DNA from: an uncultured Mediterraneibacter sp.
GTDB lineage: Bacteria > Bacillota > Clostridia > Lachnospirales > Lachnospiraceae
DNA length: 64,000 nt
Assembly (NCBI GenBank): GCA_944384505.1
Contig: CALWTQ010000011.1
Location: 1-64,000, forward strand
Reading direction: 5' to 3'
Positions 42,816 through 51,510 of this stretch are shown piece by piece. The notes beneath the pieces were generated by a model. It made no database searches, was not told the DNA's origin, and was given only the letters and a program-made list of their open reading frames with translations. Each line of letters starts with the position of its first letter. Position 1 is the stretch's first letter. The position numbers were made by a program, and so were the translations under genes.

Positions 42816-44378
42816 TTATTCTAAATGGCTATATCGTATTAGATCAATATAAAAACGTCTGATTAAAGCAACGTTTGCATCGCTTACGGAACGATGTTTA
42901 TAGTCCGTTTTAAAGTAATCAGGACTGAATGGGAACAAATTTAATTCTTGGTCATCATTTAAATTATGCAAAAGAACAGATTGCACATTGTTAAAAATGG
43001 ATAAACCTAAATCAGTAAACATACGGTTATCTTTACTAAAAGAAGTAATAATGTTTAAGTAATCTGCTGTTCCCGGAATAGGAATCATGATTTCTTTATA
43101 ATGTGATTCGACATATTGGGCGAGTACTTCTATTGCTTCTAGAACATGTTCCTGGTGAGTTAAATGAGGATGTAATTCCTCTGTTTTTTCTAAAAGCATG
43201 ATGAGGAAACACCATTCATAAATGGGGATAATAAAATCAGAAAAATAATTTACAAATAATTTATACTGCTTTATCCATTCCGAAAACTGAAATGAAGCAG
43301 GACGAGTACGCGTAGTTGACATTATTACTCCACTTCGTCCGATATCCTGACGGAACCAAAAATCGTTATAAGAGTCTACATCTGCAAAAAAATGGTCGAA
43401 TGCAAATTTTAAAAGGTATTGTCGGATAAATATATTGGGTAACTTTTTAAATGAACATAAAATATTTAGTATATCCGGCTGGCATAATCGGTAGGAAGTC
43501 TTTTCATGCACTCGTAATATATTGTCTGTCAGACTGAATAAAAAGTTAAGATTAAAAATGCGTTCAGTAATATAGTAGTGATACAGTGTATCAATAGCTG
43601 TTCTTCCAATATGAAGGCTTTTTTCTGGACTACTATATTTGGGTTCAAGTTTCAGAAATAAAGTCTTAAACTTAGTTAGCAAATTTTCTGTTGCAAAGTT
43701 TTCAGATGACAAGACATTAAAGTCTGAAGTGCGTATCTTACAAATATGATGCCACAATGTCGAAAATTGTAATTTTATTTTTGAGTTGTTTGAAATTAAA
43801 TCTTCCATATAAGACAATTTTTTAATATGGTTTTCTGAGGCTTTTGATAAATCCGATGCCTTTCTGGAGCTTTTAGAGTCAGGATTTTTTGAGGGATTGC
43901 AAAATCGTATACCAGAATCAGGCAGTTGTTTAGTATGCTCTTTAATCAGATAATAGATACCCTTAGATTTAATTTTATTTTGCAGTTGATAAAAAGTAAC
44001 GGTTTTTGTATCCAGTAATTCTGTTAAGAGAGTATGGTAGCTGCTGATTATACAATGGTGCAGTATGAGAGTGTGTAAAGACATACCATTTATTGGGCTA
44101 TCTAAATCAGATGGAAGGGGATCGTAATTAAGGGCAAATAAAGGTAAAGGCAAAGGAGTTTTAGGAGTTCCGAAAAAGGAATAGGTAATTTGCTTTGTGT
44201 TGTTAAATAAATATCGGCAACATTCGTGACAGGAGTTCATTAGATTTGGAATGAGCTCCTGTTTTTGGTTTGTGTCAGGAAGAGAATAATCAAGTAGCAA
44301 TGTATATTTAAGAATATTTTTTGCATTTTGCCGTTCAATAGAATCGGGTGTTAAAGAGATTAAAGAGTTTCTAATCAT
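42816..44378 (-). CDS. Uncharacterised 520-aa protein
   Basis: No family recognised. I chose the ATG with GGAGG 9 nt upstream, giving MIRNSLISLTPDSIERQNAK; an ATG eight codons earlier has no RBS. The protein is helical and rich in Leu, Tyr and His. The middle has a Ser/Lys-rich linker (NPSKNPDSKSSRKASDLSKA). The C-terminal half has aromatic-rich helices (FFADVDSYNDFWFRQDIGRS, YSHLE end). No nuclease, ATPase or transmembrane pattern stands out. It is the only long minus-strand gene of the right half, flanked by a hairpin and the 44.5-kb repeat. This pattern is common for cargo or defence genes; that is inference. Confidence 0.75.
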   Translation of the reverse strand: MIRNSLISLTPDSIERQNAKNILKYTLLLDYSLPDTNQKQELIPNLMNSCHECCRYLFNNTKQITYSFFGTPKTPLPLPLFALNYDPLPSDLDSPINGMSLHTLILHHCIISSYHTLLTELLDTKTVTFYQLQNKIKSKGIYYLIKEHTKQLPDSGIRFCNPSKNPDSKSSRKASDLSKASENHIKKLSYMEDLISNNSKIKLQFSTLWHHICKIRTSDFNVLSSENFATENLLTKFKTLFLKLEPKYSSPEKSLHIGRTAIDTLYHYYITERIFNLNFLFSLTDNILRVHEKTSYRLCQPDILNILCSFKKLPNIFIRQYLLKFAFDHFFADVDSYNDFWFRQDIGRSGVIMSTTRTRPASFQFSEWIKQYKLFVNYFSDFIIPIYEWCFLIMLLEKTEELHPHLTHQEHVLEAIEVLAQYVESHYKEIMIPIPGTADYLNIITSFSKDNRMFTDLGLSIFNNVQSVLLHNLNDDQELNLFPFSPDYFKTDYKHRSVSDANVALIRRFYIDLIRYSHLE

Positions 44379-44540
44379 TTGTTTATTCCTCCATCTACAC
44401 ATATATATTAAATTTTATCATATAAAACTGAAAAAAACAAAAGAAATCTTGTCAAATATATGATAAATTTCAAAAAAATGATGGATATAAATTCCTATAG
44501 AAATTCAGATATACTGTGTGTGAAGAAAAGGAGGAGGAAA

Positions 44541-44643
44541 GTGCACAAGTTTTTTTGAAAGAAAGGGAAAAAAACTAAAAAAATAAAAGCGGGGGGAGGT
44601 TTTTTTGAAAGAAAGAGAACGACCAATGAAAAAAACTTGTGCA
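44541..44643. repeat. Inverted repeat enclosing a direct repeat, purine-rich
   Basis: TGCACAAGTTTTTTT (44542-44556) pairs exactly with AAAAAAACTTGTGCA (44629-44643). Inside the loop the words GTTTTTTTGAAAGAAAG occur at 44549 and again 50 bp later at 44599. The region has no gene. It could be a recombination or replication site, a nicking site, or the operator region of the divergent genes on either side. Confidence 0.7.
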
Positions 44644-44655
44644 TGATGAAAGAAG

Positions 44656-45252
44656 ATGAAAGATGAAGAAAGAAGAGATTTATATGAAATATCCGCGATA
44701 AAGGCACAAGAAAATCAAATTAAAATAATACAGAAGAATGTTGCGAGTGAAGAATTAGAGGAGAAAAAATCTATTCGTCGAGAACGAGAACGGGAGTTAA
44801 GAAAGAGCCAGTCGGAAATGATTGAAATTGAGGACGGGATAGTGCTTTCCAAAACAGTGAATTTGCGAATAAACAGTCAGCCGCACAAGGTAACAAATTT
44901 TTCAAATCCTTCCTTGACGAAAGTGATCCATGCGGAAAATCGGCATGAATGTATCTATCTTTTCCGGGGAGAAATAATGGGGAAACAAGACGAAATTTTG
45001 CTTTTGGCAGAGAGGATGGATAAGCCTCAGTACATTATAAAAAAACTTGCTCAGATTGGAGCAGAGTTTTACGGAACGGAGAAGCAAGAAAAATTTTATG
45101 CCTCAAAAGTCATGCGAAAACTGATTAGAGAGGTTGTGGATACAATCTGGATACCTGAAGAAACCGGATGGTATATTGCCGAGAATGAACAAATTAAATT
45201 TCACAAAAGGGGGATAATGACGTGGAATCAAGCAAAAGAACTGGCTATGTAA
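44656..45252 (+). CDS. Hypothetical protein, first gene of HerA-type ATPase module
   Basis: 198 aa. The first 50 residues are charged and probably coiled coil (SEELEEKKSIRRERERELRK). The rest has IYLFRGEIMGKQDEILLLAE and IWIPEETGWYIAENEQ, the last string being reminiscent of DUF927/primase-like proteins of mobile elements, but too short to assign. Its RBS is weak. The next gene starts inside its last 31 nt, so translation is coupled. Confidence 0.65.
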   Translation: MKDEERRDLYEISAIKAQENQIKIIQKNVASEELEEKKSIRRERERELRKSQSEMIEIEDGIVLSKTVNLRINSQPHKVTNFSNPSLTKVIHAENRHECIYLFRGEIMGKQDEILLLAERMDKPQYIIKKLAQIGAEFYGTEKQEKFYASKVMRKLIREVVDTIWIPEETGWYIAENEQIKFHKRGIMTWNQAKELAM

Positions 45253-46382
45253 ACGGGATTATGCGGTTTCTTTCAGGAGCAGGCCTAATGCGTTTTTTAT
45301 TACAGAAGGAAGATATAGAGATTGAACAGGGGGTAATACTGGTTGCCGAAGATGAGGGGGTCATAAGAAAGTTTCGGAGAGCCTATGAAAGATGGGAAGA
45401 TGTCCGGTTTATACGTTTCCTGAAAGAGGGAAATTTCAATTTCGAAGTGGTGGTGTACCAGTATAAAAAGACGGACAGGCAGGAAGCAGTTTTACAATTT
45501 TTGCAAAGGGAAAAGGGATTGCCTGTTCTACTGGTTCAGGGAACGGTTCCTGAATTTTTGCGTGAGGATTCCTATATTTTTCCGCTGAAAGATCGAGATA
45601 TTCATGAAGGTGAGGAAAAGGCATATAACGAATTTAAAGATTACCTGATCAAGCAGAGAGAACTTATTCAAAAAGCGATTGGAGGATGGAGTTATAAACG
45701 AGATAAAAAAGCAGATATGGGAAACCTTCAGAATCTTTATACATTCATGCTCGTGGTGGAAAATAGCTGGCGTTTATATCAGGAGTTACAGGGCGAATTT
45801 TCAGGGCTTTATGACAGCAGATACCGAGAAGGATTGGAAACGATAAGACAGAACTTGTCAGAGATGGAGCGCTTCCGAGCGGACTATGAAATTTCAGAGG
45901 CAGTAAAAACCAGTATTTTTCGATACATTGAAAGATATCCGGTTTGCTTTATTGAAGGGCGGGAGTGCACAAATGAACTGAAAGATATTGTGGTATATGA
46001 TGATGAATTTTATTACATTCAAGAACCATTATTGAAGAAAATGTGTAGCAAATTGTTGGGAGCAGTCTCATTTTTGCAGATCAAGCGTGAGATGTGCCAA
46101 GAAGGGATGATTGCTGCACATAATGCCAAGAATGGCAATTATACGGTAAATCGGGTATGCGTTGACCGAATGGCAGGAACGACAAAACGTGTCCGATTTA
46201 TAAAAATCCCAAAACAATTTCTGATCTCGGCGGAAGGTCTGTATTTGGAAGAATTAAAAATGGATAGCAAAGGAACAGGGTTAAATAAACCAGATAGCTT
46301 GCATGAAGCGAAAGGAGAAAACGATGGAAAACATCAAAATAGGTCGGCTCAAAGACGGGAGAGACGTTTGCATCAGCGTTAA
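45222..46382 (+). CDS. Hypothetical protein, second gene of HerA-type ATPase module
   Basis: 386 aa, from a GTG preceded by AAGGGGG 8 nt upstream. Strings include FLSGAGLMRFLLQKEDIEIE, VILVAEDEGVIRKFRRAYER and KMCSKLLGAVSFLQIKREMC. No family recognised. It overlaps the gene before and the ATPase gene after (59 nt between the ATPase ATG and this stop), so the three form a tight operon. It may be the partner that loads or restrains the ATPase. Confidence 0.65.
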   Translation: MESSKRTGYVNGIMRFLSGAGLMRFLLQKEDIEIEQGVILVAEDEGVIRKFRRAYERWEDVRFIRFLKEGNFNFEVVVYQYKKTDRQEAVLQFLQREKGLPVLLVQGTVPEFLREDSYIFPLKDRDIHEGEEKAYNEFKDYLIKQRELIQKAIGGWSYKRDKKADMGNLQNLYTFMLVVENSWRLYQELQGEFSGLYDSRYREGLETIRQNLSEMERFRADYEISEAVKTSIFRYIERYPVCFIEGRECTNELKDIVVYDDEFYYIQEPLLKKMCSKLLGAVSFLQIKREMCQEGMIAAHNAKNGNYTVNRVCVDRMAGTTKRVRFIKIPKQFLISAEGLYLEELKMDSKGTGLNKPDSLHEAKGENDGKHQNRSAQRRERRLHQR

Positions 46383-47373
46383 TTCGCCAAATCGTCATAT
46401 CCTGATGCTTGGTATCAGCGGTTCAGGAAAATCGACACGGATGTACTCAATACAAAAAAATGTGCTCGCACAGGACGGGGAAGTTATCGTTTTGGATATT
46501 AGCGGCGAAAAAAATGGCTTTTATAAAGATGCAGAGGTAAATGTGATTTCCGCATTAGAAGATGGCATAGAACTGAATTTTCTTACGCCGCTTGAAAGGA
46601 ACGGAACACCGGAAAATTATGCTAATTTTCTCACATATTTGGTAGACGTTTTGTCCGGCACATTCAGTTTTGGAGTCAGACAGCAGGGAGCATTACGGGA
46701 AGCACTGCATTATGCTGTGGAACATAAAACTGAGAACGAAACGGAGATGGAGGTTATTTGCCGTGGATTGGAGATGCAGGATTCTGCGGTGGCGGAGGGA
46801 GTGAAAACCCGGTTGTGGAACATTTTTTATAGTGGGATATTTCGCAAGAGTGAAAAAAAGATGCAAAAAGGGAAGATCAATGTGATTTCGCTTAGTGGAG
46901 TTAATCCGACGACACAGAGAGAACTTGCGGAAATTATTCTGGCAATGCTATGGCGGAGAGTCCGGTATGAGGGACAGAGGAAAGAACGAATTTTGCTTTC
47001 TATTGACGAGTTTCAAAATCTTTCCCTGAAGAAAAACGCAACGCTTTATGAAATGCTGCGGGAAGCACGAGGATACGGGGTGGATTTGCTTCTCGCGACA
47101 CAGACGCTTTCGGGATTCACAACGGAAATTAAAGCTGCTATAGACCAAACGGCGGTGCAGCTTTACTTCCGTCCGGCACTGTCAGATGTAAGTAAAATTG
47201 TAAAAAATATAGAAACGGGAGACGGAACAAGGTGGACACTGGCATTAAAGAATCTTCAAGTAGGGGAATCTATTGCAACAGGAAGTCTGTGTTTGCAGGG
47301 CAAGGATATATTTCGTCCGCTTATCATACGGACAGATAATGTAGAAGCTTATAAAAAATGTCTGGTCTTATGA
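46324..47373 (+). CDS. HerA/FtsK-like ATPase
   Basis: 349 aa. Walker A ILMLGISGSGKSTRM lies near residue 30. Walker B IDEFQN is in ERILLSIDEFQNLS. A sensor-like LLLATQTLSG and the pattern GYGVDLLLATQ are typical of HerA/VirD4/FtsK DNA-pumping ATPases. There is no transmembrane segment, so a classic coupling protein is less likely than a HerA-type motor or a soluble coupling factor. The ATG follows AAAGGAG; it lies inside the preceding gene in another frame. Role in transfer or defence is open. Confidence 0.82.
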   Translation: MENIKIGRLKDGRDVCISVNSPNRHILMLGISGSGKSTRMYSIQKNVLAQDGEVIVLDISGEKNGFYKDAEVNVISALEDGIELNFLTPLERNGTPENYANFLTYLVDVLSGTFSFGVRQQGALREALHYAVEHKTENETEMEVICRGLEMQDSAVAEGVKTRLWNIFYSGIFRKSEKKMQKGKINVISLSGVNPTTQRELAEIILAMLWRRVRYEGQRKERILLSIDEFQNLSLKKNATLYEMLREARGYGVDLLLATQTLSGFTTEIKAAIDQTAVQLYFRPALSDVSKIVKNIETGDGTRWTLALKNLQVGESIATGSLCLQGKDIFRPLIIRTDNVEAYKKCLVL

Positions 47374-47469
47374 TTCGTTAATTGTACATAGAATAGAATA
47401 AACATATATAAAGGTTGCAGAAATGTGATTTCTAGCGGAAAAACTACAAAAGAAAGAAGGAAAATTACC

Positions 47470-47589
47470 ATGCCACAGGAAAAAGTAATCATGCTGAAGC
47501 TCGCGGAGCTTCTTCTAAGACAAAACCTCATAAGCCCGGATGAACAGGCGCGCCTTGTCCAGTCGATTAGGAAAGACGGAGGGGCATAA
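47470..47589 (+). CDS. Small protein (39 aa) coupled to the serine recombinase
   Basis: AGAAGGAAAATTACC precedes ATG; the product reads MPQEKVIMLKLAELLLRQNL, then a SHOCT-like short helix (ISPDEQARLVQSIRK). Its stop overlaps the recombinase start (TAATG). Such short reading frames immediately ahead of large serine recombinases are frequent in Clostridia elements. It may be a translation-coupling or regulatory peptide. Confidence 0.6.
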   Translation: MPQEKVIMLKLAELLLRQNLISPDEQARLVQSIRKDGGA

Positions 47590-49427
47590 TGCTGCGCGCG
47601 GTAATCTATGCCCGATGCAGTACCGAGGAAGAGAGCCAGATTGATGCTTTGAAGAAACAGGTGGAAGAGGCGAAAGCGTGTGTGCAGGATAATGGATGGA
47701 TTCTGATGGACAGCTATGTGGAGAGCCGGTCGGGAACGACAACAAAAGGGCGGACGGAGTACAATCGCCTTTACGAAGATCTGCTCTGCGATAAGTTCGA
47801 TATCATTGTGATCAAGTCGCAGGACAGACTGATGCGAAACACAAAAGACTGGTATCTGTTTGTAGACCGTATGTCTACGGAGCAGAAGCGGCTTTACATG
47901 TACATCGAGCGGAAGTTCTATACGCCGGACGATGCCCTGATCACGGGGATCAAGGCGATTCTGGCAGAGGAATACAGCCGGGAACTGAGTAAGAAGATCA
48001 ATAATTCCCACAGAAACCGCCAGAAAAATAACGGAACGGTTATCCTGACGTCCAATACATACGGATACCGGAAACTCACGGATAAAAGCATTGTCTTAGA
48101 AGAAGAGGAGGCAGCAGTCAAGCGGCGCATGTATGAGCTGTGCGCCGCTGGATTCGGGAGCAGGACAATCTCAACGATCCTGCAAAATGACGGGATTTAT
48201 AACCGGAACGGTAAGCCGTTTACGGATTCCGCGATTTTACGGATCCTGAGGAATCCTTTAAATAAAGGTACTGCGGTAATGAACCGGAAGCACTTTGATT
48301 TTGAGACGAAGAAAACGATTAAGGTGCCGGAAGAAGAACAATATGTCTACGAAAACAGGGTGCCGAGAACCGTGTCAGATGAATTGTGGGAGGTCGCTAA
48401 TCAGGAGATTGATAAACGGGCGGTGCGTGTCAACGGGAAAAATGGTGAAAAGCGCGGGCAGTACCGGGGCAAATCCCATCTGAGCGGGAAGATATTCTGT
48501 GGTTTATGCGGCACGCCTTATTATCGGAGGACGAGGAGGCGGTATAAAGACGGGAAGATCATCTATGAGTGGAAGTGCAAACGGTATCTTGAGACTGGAC
48601 GAAATCATGGCGTGTTTGACAGACCACAGCTAAGACGGGTAGGACTGGAAGAAATAGAGGGCTGTGACAACGTGCATCTGGACGAAGAAATACTGTATCA
48701 ATTCCTGGAGAGGGTATGCAAAGAACATTACCAGATCGACAGGGAGCAGATCATCCGGGATATGGTACGGATGCTGAGAAATTCTCTGAAAGACAGAGAT
48801 TATGAGCCGGAGATCGAGAGGGCGAACAGAAAGAGGGATAAACTGCGGGAGCAGATGAGCCGTCTGGTCGATAAACTGTTAGAGGGCGTGATATCTGATA
48901 AAATTTACAGGAAAAAGCAAAGCGAACTGGAAAAAGAGCAGGAAGAATTACATGACAAACTTCTGGAGTTAGAGCAGAAAAAGGCAAAAGGCAGCGTGGT
49001 GGAAGAACGCCTCAGAAATATTGAAAAAGTCCTTTTAGACGGGCAGGCGGTTGAAAAAGCGACAGTAGCCGGGATGCTTGAGGATATTGAGAAAATATTC
49101 ATCTATCCTGAATATATGGAACTTGAGTTCAGCCTGTTCAATGCGATCGGGATAGAAATGGTGGAAGTTCCGGCAGAAATCGGGAGGAAAACGGTACGGA
49201 TTGAATATGGAAACCTGTTCAATTACAGAGAGAAGAAACAGGCGGACCGGGAGCAGATCGTGGATATGATCCGGGAAAATCCCAATATCACGGCGAAAAT
49301 GATAGCAGCCAGATTAGGGTGCAGCCTGTCAGGGGCAAATTACAAGCTGAAAGCCTTAAAGCAGGAGGGGCGGATTAGGTTTGACGGAAAAGGCGGAAAA
49401 GGAGAATGGAAAATTTTAGAGGAATAG
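47589..49427 (+). CDS. Large serine recombinase (integrase)
   Basis: 612 aa. N-terminal resolvase domain with VIYARCSTEEESQIDALKKQ (catalytic Ser near residue 11) and KSQDRLMRNTKDW. Recombinase domain with GFGSRTISTILQNDGIYNRN, then a zinc ribbon (CGLCGTPYYRRTRRR ... CKRYLETGRNHG). A long coiled coil (about 395-475) follows, and a C-terminal winged helix (NITAKMIAARLGCSLSGANY). This is the build of TnpX/TndX and phage serine integrases. It is the best candidate for the enzyme that made the AA-core junctions at 6411 and 51511. The gene ends 2.1 kb before the right boundary. Confidence 0.95.
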   Translation: MLRAVIYARCSTEEESQIDALKKQVEEAKACVQDNGWILMDSYVESRSGTTTKGRTEYNRLYEDLLCDKFDIIVIKSQDRLMRNTKDWYLFVDRMSTEQKRLYMYIERKFYTPDDALITGIKAILAEEYSRELSKKINNSHRNRQKNNGTVILTSNTYGYRKLTDKSIVLEEEEAAVKRRMYELCAAGFGSRTISTILQNDGIYNRNGKPFTDSAILRILRNPLNKGTAVMNRKHFDFETKKTIKVPEEEQYVYENRVPRTVSDELWEVANQEIDKRAVRVNGKNGEKRGQYRGKSHLSGKIFCGLCGTPYYRRTRRRYKDGKIIYEWKCKRYLETGRNHGVFDRPQLRRVGLEEIEGCDNVHLDEEILYQFLERVCKEHYQIDREQIIRDMVRMLRNSLKDRDYEPEIERANRKRDKLREQMSRLVDKLLEGVISDKIYRKKQSELEKEQEELHDKLLELEQKKAKGSVVEERLRNIEKVLLDGQAVEKATVAGMLEDIEKIFIYPEYMELEFSLFNAIGIEMVEVPAEIGRKTVRIEYGNLFNYREKKQADREQIVDMIRENPNITAKMIAARLGCSLSGANYKLKALKQEGRIRFDGKGGKGEWKILEE

Positions 49428-49595
49428 CTGGCAGTCGCGGAGATTGTCAGCTTTTCCTATTGTTGTAAATTGGGAAAAAGATAGAGAAGTGCAGAAGAGT
49501 ATGATATAATGGAAACGCTAAAGAAGAGACGGAAAAAGATTGAGTGATAAACAGTGGGATTCGGTATTGGAGAAAAAATAAGCTGAAAGGAAAAG

Positions 49596-50699
49596 ATGAT
49601 GGTATATATTAAAAAATTGGATGTCAAGTCATTTAGAGGAATTACTTCACTGCAATTAGAGAAACTTTCATCGATCAACATCCTGACAGGAGACAATAAT
49701 TCCGGTAAGACAAGTGTATTGGAGCTGCTGAAAAGCTATGATCATCCGACAAATTTGAAATTGTGGGGAGCAATATCAAGACGTTCATCGTCAATGTCCT
49801 CATATTCGTATTATGAGGGATTTTATGATTTGTTTGATGTTAATTCTGAGGATAAGACGATAGAATATATTGTCGAAAAAGAAGATGAAATTTCTCAGAC
49901 CTCTGAGGAAAATATCAGAGTTAAAGCGAAAATTACAGAGGAAGATCTGCCGGAAGAAAAGTATCGGGAAATAATGGGATTGATATATGATTCGGCAGAG
50001 CATGGGCAATTCCATACAGTGAAAAAAATGAAGGTTCAGATCGTCATCAATGGGGAAAAGAAGTCAGAAGGCTGTGTATATGAAGGACAGAGCAGGGGGG
50101 TGTCCAATAATAAATTATTACTGTCAAAACCCAAAGGGAATATAGTTTATATTACAGCGTTCAGTCATACAGATGCGGATGTGTATCTCACAGATATTTT
50201 AAAATATCCTGATCTTTATGAAGAAATGCTGGAAATACTAAAAGATTACGATAAAGATATTATCAGCATTAATTATGACAATGACAGCAGGTATCCGGGA
50301 AAAGGAGTTTACAAGATACTGTCAAAATCTTATAAAGAAGCGCTTCCCCTTAATGTATATGGGGATGGAATGAAAAAAGCGATTCTCTTGATGAGCGCTG
50401 TATTAAAAGCTCAAAATGGTATTTTGCTTTTGGATGAATTTGAAACCGCAATCCATACTTCTGCGATGGACAAGACTTTTCGCTGGATACTGGAAACGTG
50501 TTTGCGATTAAATGTACAGGTATTTTTAACGTCGCATAGTAAAGAAGCAATCGATAAAGTGCTTAAATGCTCTGAAAAGGTAAGAAGCCATACGGTATTG
50601 TATACACTCTATAAAGAGGAAGAAAAAATCGTTGTCAGGAGACTGTCAGGAGAGAAGGCTGTAGAAGTGCAGGATGAAATGGGATTGGAGCTGAGATGA
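49596..50699 (+). CDS. AAA/ABC-type ATPase of OLD/PARIS kind
   Basis: 367 aa. Walker A ILTGDNNSGKTSVLELL near residue 30, a DUF2813/AAA15-like insertion, a signature-like LNVYGDGMKKAILLM, Walker B GILLLDEFETAIH, and the switch histidine in VFLTSHSKEAI. This is the ATPase half of OLD-type systems. The next gene, overlapping by ATGATGA, encodes a TOPRIM-like protein, as in PARIS (AriA-AriB) and split OLD systems. Cargo defence genes at the edge of an integrated element are common. The first ATG is used; one codon later is equally possible. Confidence 0.85.
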   Translation: MMVYIKKLDVKSFRGITSLQLEKLSSINILTGDNNSGKTSVLELLKSYDHPTNLKLWGAISRRSSSMSSYSYYEGFYDLFDVNSEDKTIEYIVEKEDEISQTSEENIRVKAKITEEDLPEEKYREIMGLIYDSAEHGQFHTVKKMKVQIVINGEKKSEGCVYEGQSRGVSNNKLLLSKPKGNIVYITAFSHTDADVYLTDILKYPDLYEEMLEILKDYDKDIISINYDNDSRYPGKGVYKILSKSYKEALPLNVYGDGMKKAILLMSAVLKAQNGILLLDEFETAIHTSAMDKTFRWILETCLRLNVQVFLTSHSKEAIDKVLKCSEKVRSHTVLYTLYKEEEKIVVRRLSGEKAVEVQDEMGLELR

Positions 50700-51430
50700 T
50701 GAAAAGTATTATAATTTGTGAGGGCTCTACGGACGCTATTCTTCTGCAATATTTTCTTAGGACGGTGTATGGGTGGACAGATACAAAAGAGAGATTACCG
50801 CTGAGTAATAAATTTAAAACATTCAGAAAATTAGTAAAAGAAGAACGGATACTCTGCATAGGAGGGAGCGGAGGCGTTAGTCAGATTAAGGACAGATTTG
50901 AATATATCATGGAGCTTAACAGCCTTGCGGCGGATAATGAGGAGTATGACAAAGTTGTTATCCTGACAGATAGAGATGAAGAAGTGACGGAAAAAGACTT
51001 TTGTGCTGAGTTACAGCACATTATGACAGAAAGGCATATTCAAACACAGCAGGAAATAAAAAATAACGAATGGGTTTCGTGTGTTATGGAAAATGGTCAG
51101 AAAAAAGAGATTACGGTTGATCTTCTGCTTTTAGTAATTCCCTTTGAGGAAACGGGGGCTATGGAAACATTTCTGTTGGATGCTATTGCGATGGAAGAGC
51201 CTTATGATGCGAAGCTTATCAGAGAGGGGAATCGCTTTGTGGATTCTGTTGATAAAGAGAAGCGGTATCTGACAAAACGAAGATATATTACGAAAGCTAA
51301 ATTTGACGTTTATTTTTCGATAAGAACGGCAGCCGAACAATTTGTGGAGAGGCAGAATATATTAAAAAATATTCCGTGGGAAAAATATACGGCGATTCAG
51401 GAGAGCTTTAAAAAGTTTGCGGATTTATAA
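50696..51430 (+). CDS. TOPRIM-like partner protein (DUF3226/DUF4435-like)
   Basis: 244 aa. It begins MKSIIICEGSTDAILLQYFL, where the Glu after IIC is the TOPRIM glutamate. KVVILTDRDEEV supplies the Asp-x-Asp pair. PFEETGAMETFLLDAI resembles a conserved DUF3226 segment. The pairing with an OLD-type ATPase suggests a toxin nuclease released or activated by the ATPase. Whether it is closer to AriB of PARIS or to OLD nucleases needs a profile search. It is followed by a terminator and then the element boundary. Confidence 0.75.
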   Translation: MMKSIIICEGSTDAILLQYFLRTVYGWTDTKERLPLSNKFKTFRKLVKEERILCIGGSGGVSQIKDRFEYIMELNSLAADNEEYDKVVILTDRDEEVTEKDFCAELQHIMTERHIQTQQEIKNNEWVSCVMENGQKKEITVDLLLLVIPFEETGAMETFLLDAIAMEEPYDAKLIREGNRFVDSVDKEKRYLTKRRYITKAKFDVYFSIRTAAEQFVERQNILKNIPWEKYTAIQESFKKFADL

Positions 51431-51436
51431 AATAGC

Positions 51437-51459
51437 AGGACATGCCTAAAGCATGTCCT
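51437..51459 (+). terminator. Terminator at right edge of element
   Basis: AGGACATGC pairs with GCATGTCCT over CTAAA, just after the TOPRIM stop, with CGTTTT further on. It isolates the element from host transcription. Confidence 0.75.
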
Positions 51460-51476
51460 CGCTGCGTTTTACGGAC

Positions 51477-51510
51477 GATATCATATTATATCAGAATGCC
51501 TGCACAGCTC
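51477..51510 (-). repeat. Right-end 34-bp half-site (inverted)
   Basis: On the minus strand it reads GAGCTGTGCAGG and then ATTCTGATATAATATGATATC. It is inverted relative to the left-end and internal copies. AA follows at 51511-51512, then host permease sequence. Joined to the left copy through AA, the two give a 70-bp near-perfect palindrome. Confidence 0.88.

Larger units (their letters stand above)
6413..51510. mobile_element. 45.1-kb serine-recombinase-type integrated element carrying a flagellin/glycosylation block and an integrative/mobilizable block
   Basis: The boundaries come from three observations. First, 34-bp inverted repeats with two mismatches lie at 6413-6446 and 51477-51510. 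Second, the dinucleotide AA flanks both sides. Third, a host ABC permease gene is interrupted and can be rejoined in frame at AA. A large serine recombinase (47589-49427) lies near the right end, with a resolvase, an Xis-like protein and mobilization-like genes inside. Large serine recombinases of the TnpX/TndX kind are known to leave a 2-bp overlap at each junction, which fits. A third repeat copy at 25378 splits the insertion into a 19-kb and a 26-kb block, so it may have been assembled in more than one step. Confidence 0.85.

Noticed and set aside
6413..51510. Reading the 34-bp repeats as ends of a DDE transposon
   Set aside because: No DDE transposase or TnsB-type gene was recognised. The AA dinucleotide at both junctions and a large serine recombinase fit serine recombination better.
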